DNA of 22,079 nucleotides from positions 1 to 22,079 of the forward strand of contig PWHN01000071.1 of NCBI GenBank assembly GCA_003554945.1. Direction: 5' to 3'. Of this stretch, positions 1 to 6,804 are shown piece after piece. The DNA is from a bacterium. Lineage in GTDB: Bacteria; T1Sed10-126. The position numbers and the translations under genes were made by a program. Numbering within the stretch: position 1 is the first letter of the stretch; each line of letters opens with the position of its first letter. Under the pieces are notes generated by a model. That model worked only from the letters and a program-made list of their open reading frames with translations. It was not told where the DNA came from and did not search any database.

Positions 1-17
1 ACTATGGCAGTGGACAT
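1..17 (-). CDS. 5' end of a leftward gene, cut by the window edge
   Basis: On the minus strand an ATG at 17-15 is preceded, six bases upstream, by the strong ribosome binding site GAGGAGGG (31-24). It opens a frame reading Met-Ser-Thr-Ala-Ile before the window ends. The quality and spacing of the site are the only support. The product cannot be identified from five codons. A transposase or any other leftward gene is possible. Confidence 0.5.
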
Positions 18-357
18 GAACTTCCCTCCTCACTCCAATCAAATTGTATTATCGCCTCCTTTCACAATCGGTAAATTTTTGCCTAGTGTAAAGCTTCGTT
101 TTTCTTCGTTAGGAATTGCTACAGAATCTTTCCAGGAGGCTACAAAATTATTTCGTCTTCCCTTTAATCGGACCCCTCCAGAAAAGGAAAAATACTTTTG
201 TCCAGTTAAAAGACTTTTTTTTGTAAATTTATTCAAAATTTGCTAAACTTTGTGATGAAAAGCAAAGTTTAAACTGTTTTGATTCAAGTCTTGCACAGTT
301 ATTCAAAACTTATTTCAAATTTTTGAGAAATCCCATAATTTACTGTCGGAGGTAACT
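18..357. other. Intergenic region upstream of the aminotransferase
   Basis: This stretch separates the leftward edge gene from the rightward aminotransferase, so it should hold two divergent promoters. The part from about 205 to 345 is strongly AT-rich. The frames open on either strand here have no ribosome binding site and read as low-complexity, non-protein-like sequence. No RNA gene was recognised. No promoter is convincing enough to list. Confidence 0.4.
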
Positions 358-1533
358 ATGATGTCTCTTTCACGACGTGCCCAAAAAATTCAACCATCCC
401 CTACACTTGGTATTTCAGCTCAGGCCAGCAAACTTCGGGAGGAGGGAGTAGATATTGCTGATTTTGGTGCGGGCGAGCCGGATTTCCCAACCCCGGAGCC
501 GATAAAAAAAGCCGGAATCGAGGCGATTGAAAACAACTTTACCGGCTACACCTCTGCTTCCGGTATGCCCGAACTAAAGCAGGCCGTCGTCGATAAATTC
601 AAACAGGACCAGGACCTCAACTACACAACCGCTAACGTAACTATCGGGTGTGGAGGCAAACACGTGCTCTTCAACCTTTTTTCAGCACTTGTTGACAGTG
701 GCGACCAGGTTATCCTCCCCGCGCCTTACTGGGTTTCTTATCCAGAACAGATCCGTTTCTTTGGCGGCCAACCAAAAATTGTGGACACCACAAAAAGCAA
801 TTTTCTGCCTCAACCAGAGGCCGTTCGGGAGAAGATAGACGACAACACACGCGTACTTCTTCTCAATTCCCCCTGTAATCCCTCGGGAGCAGTCTACCCC
901 CCCTCGCTGCTGAAGGATCTTGCCGAGCTCTGCCGTGAAGAGGGGCTGGTTTTAATATCTGATGAGATCTATGAAAAAATGATTTATGATGGTGACGAGC
1001 ACGTCTCGGCTGCTGAATTAGTTGTAAATTATCAAGACTACATTGTTATTGTGAACGGCGTAAGCAAAGCATACTCGATGACAGGCTGGCGCATTGGCTA
1101 TGCGGCAGGTCCAGAGGGGATTATTGAAAAAGTCAACAATCTAATGAGCCACTCAACCTCCAACCCCTGTTCAATAAGTCAAAAGGCCGCTCTTAAGGCC
1201 CTCAGTCTCGACGATTCAACGATAACACCTATGGTGAAAGAATTTAACCAGCGGCGGGATAATGTAGTCAAGCGGCTAAACGAAATACCGGGTGTTGACT
1301 GCAAAACTCCCGGCGGCGCCTTCTACGCCTTCCCTGACTTCAACGAATTAATTGAACAAAAAGATGATATTCGGACAGACATGGAGTTGGCTACAAAACT
1401 ACTCAATGAGGCTCACGTGGCTGTTGTCCCGGGCTCGCCGTTTGGTGCTCCCGGACACCTACGCCTCTCCTACGCAACTTCAATGGAAGTTATCAACAAG
1501 GGTCTTGACCGAATAACAGACTGGGTTCGCTAA
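358..1533 (+). CDS. Class I/II pyridoxal-phosphate aminotransferase, aspartate aminotransferase type
   Basis: A complete 391-aa fold-type I PLP enzyme of the aspartate aminotransferase I-gamma group, predicted to exchange an amino group between aspartate (possibly also aromatic or prephenate-type substrates) and 2-oxoglutarate in the cytoplasm. The PLP lysine is K237 in SKAYSMTGWRIGY. N174 (SPCNPSG) and D202 (SDEIYE) contact the cofactor. R369 near the C-terminus is the usual substrate-carboxylate arginine. The length fits the family. GGAGG at 348-352 precedes two consecutive ATG codons (358, 361); either could be the start, and the second has the better spacing. It stands alone, with non-coding repeat-rich DNA downstream. 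A link to the phosphonate operon, as an aminoethylphosphonate transaminase, is not supported by position or motif. The exact substrate is uncertain. Confidence 0.9.
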   Translation: MMSLSRRAQKIQPSPTLGISAQASKLREEGVDIADFGAGEPDFPTPEPIKKAGIEAIENNFTGYTSASGMPELKQAVVDKFKQDQDLNYTTANVTIGCGGKHVLFNLFSALVDSGDQVILPAPYWVSYPEQIRFFGGQPKIVDTTKSNFLPQPEAVREKIDDNTRVLLLNSPCNPSGAVYPPSLLKDLAELCREEGLVLISDEIYEKMIYDGDEHVSAAELVVNYQDYIVIVNGVSKAYSMTGWRIGYAAGPEGIIEKVNNLMSHSTSNPCSISQKAALKALSLDDSTITPMVKEFNQRRDNVVKRLNEIPGVDCKTPGGAFYAFPDFNELIEQKDDIRTDMELATKLLNEAHVAVVPGSPFGAPGHLRLSYATSMEVINKGLDRITDWVR

Positions 1534-1795
1534 CACAACCGCCTGGACTTCCCTCTTCCTTCTTACCTATTTCCCCCCTGGGAAGGAAAAGTGCGGCTAC
1601 CACTCTCTCCCTTTAAAAAAAGTTCTTAAAGATTTTCCCCCTTCCTTCGATACTTACTTATGAAAGATGAAAAGAAAGGACAGGTTGGATGGAAGGAAAA
1701 AAGTTCAATCGGCTTTCCCAAAAATTAAACTTGCAGCCGAAAGTCCTAAAAGATATTTCCCTTCCCATTCACATTCTTGTAGCACCAGGTAAGTA

Positions 1796-1857
1796 GGAGA
1801 GGCCCGGCAGACACACCACTACAACGCACCCGGCCGGGCCTTCCCTGCTTATTTTTT
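1796..1857 (+). terminator. Candidate intrinsic terminator hairpin
   Basis: The arms GAGGCCCGGC and GCCGGGCCTT (a G-T pair at the base) pair around a 24-nt loop, and the stem extends outward with a mismatch. A run of six T follows about nine bases later. The T-run favours plus-strand transcription. It lies 260 bp after the aminotransferase stop, so it may end a long 3' UTR or an unrecognised small RNA. The large loop and the gap before the T-run make it atypical. Confidence 0.4.
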
Positions 1858-1922
1858 CCCTAACTGCAATCACTATAACTTATTATTCTGTCAATAAAAA
1901 TACATCGTCCCTGAAATTCTTA

Positions 1923-1957
1923 ACTTTCTAACTTTCCCACTTGCCAACTTTTCAACT
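1923..1957. repeat. Short ACTTTCNN 8-bp tandem array
   Basis: Four units (ACTTTCTA, ACTTTCCC, ACTTGCCA, ACTTTTCA) followed by ACT. It is followed by AACAAG, the same hexamer that separates the array from tRNA-His at 2322-2327, but no tRNA follows here. It may be a remnant of an array-plus-tRNA unit. Confidence 0.75.
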
Positions 1958-1986
1958 AACAAGTTTTTCCTTTTTGGTTTTCAACT

Positions 1987-2228
1987 AGTGTCCGGTCACA
2001 GTCGAAAATGTGACTGCTTCTGGTTGTCATTTCCGCGGAAGCGGAAATCCAGTGGCGTTGAATTTATGATGGTCTAAAGTCAACGTCACTGGATTGCCCA
2101 ATCAAGTTGGGCAATGACGATCTTAGGATCTGGATTGCCCGGTTGATACCCAGATCAAGTCCGGGCACGATGGCCTATGGGCAATGATGGCAAGGGGCAA
2201 CCCGAAAATTCAATTGTGACTAAGCACT
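1987..2228. mobile_element. 242-bp MITE-like element with terminal inverted repeats
   Basis: The ends are inverted copies: AGTG-N4-GTCACA at 1987-2000 and TGTGAC-N4-CACT at 2215-2228. The inside is a series of smaller palindromes, including GTCACA/TGTGAC, a TTTCCGC/GCGGAAA hairpin, CCAGTG..CACTGG and TTGCCCAA..TTGGGCAA, and no coding frame. It sits within an ACTTTCNN array, which resumes directly at its right end. No clear target-site duplication was found, so its mobility is inferred from structure alone. Confidence 0.5.
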
Positions 2229-2265
2229 TTCCAACTTTCCAACTTTCCCACTTTCCAACTTTCTC
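2226..2265. repeat. ACTTTCNN 8-bp tandem array
   Basis: Five units (ACTTTCCA twice, ACTTTCCC, ACTTTCCA, ACTTTCTC) starting in the last bases of the 242-bp element. No tRNA follows this one. Confidence 0.8.
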
Positions 2266-2294
2266 ACCGAAAGGTTTTGACTCTGCGGTTTCCA

Positions 2295-2321
2295 ACTTTC
2301 CAACTTTCACACTTTCACACT
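2295..2321. repeat. ACTTTCNN array next to tRNA-His
   Basis: Three units (ACTTTCCA, ACTTTCAC, ACTTTCAC) plus a final ACT, ending six bases from the 3' end of tRNA-His. Its left flank, GCGGTTTCCA, resembles the GGTTT flank of the other arrays. Confidence 0.85.
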
Positions 2322-2327
2322 AACAAG

Positions 2328-2401
2328 GGTGGCCGACCGGATTTGAACCGGCGACAACTCGGACCACAACCGAGTGCTCTACCTGCTGAGCTACGGCCAC
2401 C
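2328..2401 (-). tRNA. tRNA-His (GTG anticodon)
   Basis: The minus strand folds into a full cloverleaf. The acceptor stem is GTGGCCG with CGGCCAC. The anticodon stem CTCGG/CCGAG encloses the loop TTGTGGT, giving anticodon GTG. The T arm contains GGTTCAAATCC. An extra G at position -1 (2401) faces a C discriminator (2328), the hallmark of tRNA-His. No CCA is encoded. It may share a transcript with tRNA-Pro, 166 bp upstream. Confidence 0.96.
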
Positions 2402-2439
2402 ATAGAGGGGCTCCAATTGGTTTTGACTTTTTGGTTTCA

Positions 2440-2562
2440 ACTTTCCCACTTTCTAACTTTCACACTTTCTAACTTTCACACTTTCTAACTTTCTAACTTT
2501 CTAACTTTCACACTTTCTAACTTTCACACTTTCTAACTTTCACACTTTCTAACTTTCACACT
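2440..2562. repeat. 15-unit ACTTTCNN tandem array next to tRNA-Pro
   Basis: Fifteen uninterrupted 8-bp units of ACTTTC plus two variable bases (mostly TA or AC in alternation; CC in the first), then a final ACT at 2560-2562. It fills the spacer between tRNA-His and tRNA-Pro and ends five bases from the 3' end of tRNA-Pro. On the transcribed minus strand it reads AGT-NNGAAAGT repeats immediately after the tRNA. Confidence 0.95.
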
Positions 2563-2567
2563 ACCAA

Positions 2568-2643
2568 TCGGGCAGCCCGGATTTGAACCGGGGATCTCCT
2601 GCTCCCAAAGCAGGCGCGCTAAGCCAAACTACGCCACTGCCCG
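2568..2643 (-). tRNA. tRNA-Pro (TGG anticodon)
   Basis: The minus strand gives a full cloverleaf. The acceptor stem CGGGCAG pairs with CTGCCCG and the discriminator is A. The anticodon stem CCTGC/GCAGG encloses the loop TTTGGGA, giving anticodon TGG. The T arm reads GGTTCAAATCC. CCA is not encoded. A degenerate copy of its 5' half lies at 3781-3820. Confidence 0.96.
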
Positions 2644-2669
2644 CCTGTTCAACTTTAATCAGGGCTTAA

Positions 2670-2698
2670 ATTATATCACGTGCAATCAAAATTTTCGA
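2670..2698 (-). promoter_or_regulatory. Candidate promoter for tRNA-Pro
   Basis: On the minus strand a perfect -10 box TATAAT (2675-2670) lies 17 bases from a fair -35 box TCGAAA (2698-2693). The tRNA 5' end is 26 bases beyond the -10 box, which leaves a short leader. tRNA-His downstream has no obvious promoter of its own and may depend on this one. Confidence 0.55.
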
Positions 2699-2757
2699 GG
2701 CTCATTTTTGCCCGGCAAAACCTACCGCTCACCCGTCATTGCGAACTTGTTACCCGA

Positions 2758-3747
2758 TCAATCTTTTTTTCGTGCTGCTTGCTGTATCTCATTAACCAAA
2801 CCCTGTATTTCATCTTTTGGCGGTATTTTATCTTCGGGAAAAGGCCGTTGCCAGACGTATTCAGCATCTGGCTCTCCCTTACCGTAACCCAGCAGATTAT
2901 TAAATTGATTGGCTTCGGTATGATAAAAAATCCCGACTTGCCAGGGCTCCCAATCCTCCCACATGCCGTGGCGAGCGTCAAACTTTTCTTCCTGTCGTTT
3001 TAAAGTCTCCTGCTTGTAATCAAGATTAAACCAATCCAGAAGCTCCTCACCGTTCTCCACAAAATTTGCAGTGAAATTTTCATATCGGCTCCAGTAAATA
3101 TGGCGTTTGAATTTCTTAATGGCGGCCAGATGTTGCTTACTCCAACTAATCACTCGAATCACGGCATTTAAAAAGCGCTCGTCTAACTCTTCACCGAGAA
3201 AAGGAAAACTCGTGTGAGGCCAGTGATCAACAACCGGATCTGAAAAAGAGTCAACCATGTCCCTGAGGTCCCGACACCAGAACATAAATTGTGATTCAGG
3301 AAACAACTCGACCAGGTGGGGAGCAATTATAGAATCCAGGTGATGGTAAAACCAAAATTCATCGTGCACAGCTAAAATAAGACGCCCGAGAGGAATTTCC
3401 GTCAGCCCAAGCTTTTGCTGAATAACCGGACGATCTGCCTCTTTTGATGTCCCTATGTTTAATTTTTCCTCTGACTCCTGCTGCCCCGACGCCTGAAAGA
3501 GCTTGAAAGGTTCCTTGTACACGTTATCAAAAAATTCACTAATGAAATACTTACCGAACCATGAGGAACCGGAGCGGGGAAAACCAAAAGCCCATATTGG
3601 TTGTGAGCTACTGGCAAGTTCCTGTAATTTTTTTAAAAAATCCGCAGGAGCCGTTACTCGTTCCAGCTCCCTCCGGCGTTCGTCAGAAATACCATTTAAT
3701 ATCCGCTCAGGAAATTCGGCCAGAATAGGATTGTTTGTTTTTACCAA
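2758..3747 (-). CDS. Sulfotransferase family protein
   Basis: A soluble PAPS-dependent sulfotransferase, predicted to move a sulfuryl group from 3'-phosphoadenylylsulfate to an unknown acceptor. From the preferred start (329 aa) the 5'-phosphosulfate loop FGFPRSGSSWFGKYF lies near residues 54-68, and the 3'-phosphate motif CRDLRDMVDSF near 158-168. The best ribosome binding site, GGAGGG (3762-3757), sits before TTG at 3747; the frame stays open upstream to another TTG at 3768, but without a site. No signal peptide or membrane segment is seen. It is the only protein gene between tRNA-Pro and tRNA-Arg, bordered upstream by a tRNA-Pro fragment, which suggests a small inserted segment. No PAPS-synthesis genes are in the window, so the acceptor remains unknown. 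Confidence 0.85.
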   Translation of the reverse strand: MVKTNNPILAEFPERILNGISDERRRELERVTAPADFLKKLQELASSSQPIWAFGFPRSGSSWFGKYFISEFFDNVYKEPFKLFQASGQQESEEKLNIGTSKEADRPVIQQKLGLTEIPLGRLILAVHDEFWFYHHLDSIIAPHLVELFPESQFMFWCRDLRDMVDSFSDPVVDHWPHTSFPFLGEELDERFLNAVIRVISWSKQHLAAIKKFKRHIYWSRYENFTANFVENGEELLDWFNLDYKQETLKRQEEKFDARHGMWEDWEPWQVGIFYHTEANQFNNLLGYGKGEPDAEYVWQRPFPEDKIPPKDEIQGLVNEIQQAARKKD

Positions 3748-3780
3748 ATATTTTCGCCCTCCGATCAAATTTCAACTCAT

Positions 3781-3820
3781 TCCCGCACAGACCCGCTGAT
3801 CCAAATTACGCCACTGCCTG
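3781..3820 (-). pseudogene. Degenerate 5' half of tRNA-Pro
   Basis: Bases 3794-3820 match 2617-2643 (acceptor 5' strand and D arm of tRNA-Pro) at 23 of 27 positions in the same orientation. A weaker match continues to a TCCC matching the anticodon loop. The anticodon arm no longer pairs well and no T arm is recognisable, so it cannot be a working tRNA. Together with the intact tRNA-Pro it brackets the sulfotransferase gene. Confidence 0.75.
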
Positions 3821-3855
3821 TCTATCCCGAACTTGCTTTTGATTTTACGGGTTTA

Positions 3856-3890
3856 ACTTTCCAACTTTCACACTTTCCCACTTTCACACT
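3856..3890. repeat. ACTTTCNN array next to tRNA-Arg
   Basis: Four 8-bp units (ACTTTCCA, ACTTTCAC, ACTTTCCC, ACTTTCAC) plus a final ACT, ending four bases from the 3' end of tRNA-Arg. This is the same phase and position seen at tRNA-His and tRNA-Pro. Confidence 0.9.
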
Positions 3891-3894
3891 CAAA

Positions 3895-3969
3895 TACGCC
3901 CGGCAGGATTCGAACCTGCGACAAGCGGCTTAGAAGGCCGCTGCTCTGTCCAGACTGAGCTACGGGCGT
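3895..3969 (-). tRNA. tRNA-Arg (TCT anticodon)
   Basis: The minus strand gives a full cloverleaf. The acceptor stem ACGCCCG pairs with CGGGCGT and the discriminator is A. The anticodon stem GCGGC/GCCGC encloses the loop CTTCTAA, giving anticodon TCT. The T arm reads GGTTCGAATCC. CCA is not encoded. Confidence 0.95.
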
Positions 3970-4064
3970 TTTTCACTCTAACCTCTTTTATTTTAACTAA
4001 ATCAACTCCGTTTTTGCATTAAAAACAATCACAAATTTTGACCATCCAGGGGTATGCCTGGGCC

Positions 4065-4892
4065 TCAAGGCTCTAAGAATTTCCTGATCTCACGCGCATA
4101 ATTTTCCTCGCCGGCCACCTGAACAAGGTTGTTATGTCCGGTCCCCTCCACGAACCAGCTCTCTTTCGGAGGCGAAATTTCCTCATAAAGACGCTCACCC
4201 AGGTAAAATGGGACAATCTGATCGGCCCGGCCATGAATTACAAACTTGCGGATCTCGCCCCATTCTTCCTCGGCCTGGCGCAAATGATCCAGCGTATTCA
4301 ATTCAACGTTTAACATCTTTTCAATACCCGGTACTGGTAGAATAGTCCGGGACATGGAAACAGCATCGGGGAAGCCGCTGTCCAGTATTATCCCGGCCGG
4401 TTGTTTGTGAAGAGCGGCCCGTGAAGCCATAACAGTACCCAGGGAACGACCGTGATAATAAAGTGGTCCTTCTGTTTTGGCGCTCACATACTCAACCACT
4501 GCCTCAACATCTTTATACAGTCCCGCTTCACTGGGACTGCCTTCGGAAAGCCCGTAGCCGCGGTAGTCAAAAATCAGGGCCGACCAACCTTCAGGCGGCA
4601 CCTGTTCTAACCACCAGGTCCGGCCGGTTATGTTACCGGCATTGCCCTGAAATAAAATTATTGCCGGCAGATCTGGCTCCCCGCGACGCCAGATCCCCTG
4701 TAAGATTAACCCGTCTCCTGTTTCTATTTCTACCGGCTGCCAGTCCTTATGCCGAGCGTCAATTTCTTCCAGCCACTCAGGCTGATAGCTCCAGGGATGA
4801 AAAATACCCCAACGTTCCTGAACCCTGACATAAACCCAGAGCAGAACAAAAAGTACTGCACCGGCAACTAACAAATAGAGAACATATTTCAA
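4065..4892 (-). CDS. Membrane-anchored alpha/beta hydrolase
   Basis: A 275-aa serine hydrolase of the alpha/beta fold, similar in layout to the BEM46/ABHD13 group. Residues 4-20 are a hydrophobic N-terminal segment, probably an uncleaved anchor holding the catalytic domain at the membrane. The oxyanion-side motif FQGNAGN is near 81-87. The nucleophile elbow GRSLG has S150, the acid is D224 (HGRADQIVP) and the base H253 (GTGHNN). The start is TTG at 4892, overlapping the TGA of the dehydrogenase upstream, so it is translationally coupled as the last gene of the phosphonate operon. Its substrate is unknown. Its place suggests a role in processing a lipid- or ester-linked phosphonate, but general esterase activity is equally compatible. 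Confidence 0.85.
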   Translation of the reverse strand: MKYVLYLLVAGAVLFVLLWVYVRVQERWGIFHPWSYQPEWLEEIDARHKDWQPVEIETGDGLILQGIWRRGEPDLPAIILFQGNAGNITGRTWWLEQVPPEGWSALIFDYRGYGLSEGSPSEAGLYKDVEAVVEYVSAKTEGPLYYHGRSLGTVMASRAALHKQPAGIILDSGFPDAVSMSRTILPVPGIEKMLNVELNTLDHLRQAEEEWGEIRKFVIHGRADQIVPFYLGERLYEEISPPKESWFVEGTGHNNLVQVAGEENYAREIRKFLEP

Positions 4893-6043
4893 GAAGAATC
4901 ACCGGAGAAAAGCTCCACTGTCGTTGACATTATTCGTTCAATATCCTCACGATCGACCGGTCGAATACTATTGCCGGCACGTTCTGGAGTGTACATCTCA
5001 CCCAGGGGTTCCAGCAACTTCTTAAAATCATCCAGGTGACAACTCAACAGTTGTTTTACATCGAGGGCTTCAAATAACGTAATCAGCCCTTCCTTAACGT
5101 CGTCAGGCTTGAAGAATCCAACTCGCCCGGCAATCTCTCGGGCGCGATCAGAATGTGCCTCACGCACAAAGTCCCAGATCGCCGGCAGAGTTATTCCACA
5201 GGCGAGACCATGCGGAATGCCAAAACGTGCGGTTAAGGGATAAGAAAGCGAATGAGACAGGGCTGTACGGGGCTGGCTGATCGCCAGACCGGAACAGAGC
5301 GCAGCTCTCTGCATACGGCTTCTTGCCTCGAGGTTCTCCGGTTCTTCGACCACAACCCGCAGATTATCAAAGGCCAGGCGAACGGCCTCCGCAGCGAAGA
5401 GATCACTAAGTGGGGAGGCGTTGTTGTTCCAGAGCGCTTCCAGCCCCTGGCTCAGCGCATCCAGACCGGTTGCAGTGCTAATTTTTGCCGGCAGAGTCAG
5501 AGTCAATTGTGGATCCAGAAAAGCGCAACGCGGATAGAGCCTCTCAGCTGCCAACGAGTATTTTTTCTTTTCCTGACGCGACCAGATGGTAGCAAACGGT
5601 GTCACTTCGCTACCTGTCCCGTGAGTGGTTGGAACGGCGATTAACTCCAGCGGCTCCAGCTCCGGCAACTCAGCCTCACCACGCAGGTGAGCGGCGAGAT
5701 CAAACTCTTCTGGCCGAGTCTTCAAAAGAAGACTCAGGGCTTTGCCCGTGTCCAGGACACTGCCGCCGCCCAGAGCCAGCAGGGAGTCAATATCCTGCCC
5801 TCGAAATTCTTCACACACCTTCTCTAAACCCTCAAGCGAGGGATTAGGCTCAACGCCGCAAAAAGTTGCCCCCAGTCGCTCACCAATTATATCTTTGATT
5901 TTTTTTACCAGCCCACGGCGTTTAAAACCAGGTGTGGTAACGAGCAGTATATTGCACCCATCCAGATGATCCGGCAGCTCCTGCAGTCCCCTGGACGGGG
6001 TTATAACTTCAACGGGATTTCTGTACCTCCAGCTATCACTCAC
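4889..6043 (-). CDS. Iron-type alcohol dehydrogenase, probable phosphonoacetaldehyde reductase
   Basis: A 384-aa group III (iron-dependent) alcohol dehydrogenase. From its context it should reduce phosphonoacetaldehyde to 2-hydroxyethylphosphonate with NAD(P)H, like PhpC of phosphinothricin synthesis. The nucleotide loop GGGSVLDTGKA is at 92-102 and the PTTHGTGSE motif at 138-146. By alignment with FucO the metal ligands are D195, residue 199, H264 and H278. Residue 199 is glutamine (DALSQ) where most relatives have histidine (DALTH). The start is GTG at 6043, overlapping the TGA of the upstream cytidylyltransferase in GTGA. It follows PEP mutase and phosphonopyruvate decarboxylase in one operon, which supports the aldehyde substrate. 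Another short-chain aldehyde or alcohol cannot be excluded from sequence alone. Confidence 0.82.
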   Translation of the reverse strand: MSDSWRYRNPVEVITPSRGLQELPDHLDGCNILLVTTPGFKRRGLVKKIKDIIGERLGATFCGVEPNPSLEGLEKVCEEFRGQDIDSLLALGGGSVLDTGKALSLLLKTRPEEFDLAAHLRGEAELPELEPLELIAVPTTHGTGSEVTPFATIWSRQEKKKYSLAAERLYPRCAFLDPQLTLTLPAKISTATGLDALSQGLEALWNNNASPLSDLFAAEAVRLAFDNLRVVVEEPENLEARSRMQRAALCSGLAISQPRTALSHSLSYPLTARFGIPHGLACGITLPAIWDFVREAHSDRAREIAGRVGFFKPDDVKEGLITLFEALDVKQLLSCHLDDFKKLLEPLGEMYTPERAGNSIRPVDREDIERIMSTTVELFSGDSS

Positions 6044-6753
6044 CGGGCCTCACCGAATCTTTCCCGGGCATCGGTCAGATCTGCTTCAGTATCAATTTCC
6101 TTCCAGGCCCGTCCATCAGTCTCAAGAGTTTGAAAGGACAGACCATCGGCAGCCATCCGGTTAAAAGCCGCCGTGTCATAGGCATTAAACTCCTCTTCAA
6201 GCAGCAACCGGCGCGCCGTAGACTGAAAAGATTCGAGACCGGAACGAGAAAAAAAGGTCAACCCAATCCATTCGCCGGCAGCATTATCAAGCGCTATTTC
6301 CTTGCTTGAGTGTTCAAATTTACCGTCCCGCAGACGAACTTTCATAGCTTCCTCGTGAATACTCTCCGGATCATAAATTAGAGCAACCGACTCCCTATCC
6401 CAGCGCCGTATATTTTCAAATAGTATTTCCGGTTCAAAAATAAGGTCACTGTGGCTGTATAAAAGTTCTTCCGAGTCAATAGCTGGTAGCGCCATCCAGA
6501 GGGAAGCCATGTTATTAGTGCTGGCATAAAATGGATTGTAGATAAATTTAGCGCGCCCCTCCAGATGAGCTTCCAGCTTCTCCGCCTGAAATCCCAGAAC
6601 CACGTAAACATCCTCAACGCCCGCCTCTTCAAGCAGACGCAGATTTCTATCAATCAGTGGTTCACCACCCACTTCCAGCAGACATTTGGGGGTCTCAAGT
6701 GTCCGGGGATACAGCCGGGAAGACTCGCCGGCGGCAACTATTACTGCATCCAT
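6040..6753 (-). CDS. LicC-like cytidylyltransferase, probably phosphonate-activating
   Basis: A 237-aa sugar-nucleotidyltransferase fold protein of the LicC/phosphocholine cytidylyltransferase type, related to PntC. It probably couples CTP with a phosphonate to give a CMP-phosphonate and pyrophosphate. The nucleotide loop AAGESSRL is at 7-14 and TPKCLLEVGG at 21-30. SHSD with metal-binding D103 is at 100-103, and the C-terminal acidic motif EIDTEAD at 219-225. NPFYASTNNMASLW (73-86) resembles the choline-site region of LicC. GEWIGL (160-165) is shared with the domain fused to PEP mutase in this operon. ATG at 6753 has AAGGAG ten bases upstream. The decarboxylase ends 51 bp upstream and the reductase start overlaps its stop. 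Without a transaminase nearby, hydroxyethylphosphonate is the likelier substrate than aminoethylphosphonate. Confidence 0.8.
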   Translation of the reverse strand: MDAVIVAAGESSRLYPRTLETPKCLLEVGGEPLIDRNLRLLEEAGVEDVYVVLGFQAEKLEAHLEGRAKFIYNPFYASTNNMASLWMALPAIDSEELLYSHSDLIFEPEILFENIRRWDRESVALIYDPESIHEEAMKVRLRDGKFEHSSKEIALDNAAGEWIGLTFFSRSGLESFQSTARRLLLEEEFNAYDTAAFNRMAADGLSFQTLETDGRAWKEIDTEADLTDARERFGEAR

Positions 6754-6804
6754 AACTGTTCAGCTCCTTGATGTTAGAAGTTATAAAGTAGATAGTTTAT
6801 CACC

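Larger units (their letters stand above)
1534..2327. other. 794-bp non-coding region with repeats and hairpins
   Basis: No open frame of protein-like quality is seen. The region holds a pyrimidine-rich stretch after the aminotransferase stop, a long GC-rich hairpin followed by a T-run (1796-1857), short ACTTTCNN arrays (1923-1957, 2226-2265, 2295-2321) and a 242-bp element with inverted ends (1987-2228). A short stem TCGGCT/AGCCGA lies near 1709-1741, so a small RNA ending at the 1857 T-run is possible, but no known RNA family was recognised. Confidence 0.5.

Noticed and set aside
39-236. 65-aa leftward open frame just upstream of the edge gene
   Set aside because: Its TTG start has no ribosome binding site and the sequence matches no family I recognise. 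A leader peptide cannot be excluded but is unsupported.
4-246. 80-aa open frame on the plus strand
   Set aside because: It has no ribosome binding site and an amino-acid make-up typical of AT-rich spacer DNA. It also overlaps the ribosome binding site of the leftward edge gene.
358-1533. Aminotransferase as part of the phosphonate pathway (PhnW-like)
   Set aside because: It is 2.5 kb from the operon's end, on the other strand, and its motifs are those of the aspartate I-gamma group.
2440-2562. CRISPR array
   Set aside because: The units are 8 bp and directly adjacent, with only two variable bases each. There are no spacers of 30-40 bp and no cas genes in the window.
2706-2720. Terminator of the sulfotransferase gene
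   Set aside because: The perfect palindrome TTTTGCC-C-GGCAAAA is too short to form a strong stem and is AT-rich at its base. No T-run follows on the minus strand.
3781-3820. A fourth functional tRNA
   Set aside because: Only the 5' half matches tRNA-Pro; the anticodon arm is broken and no T arm is recognisable.
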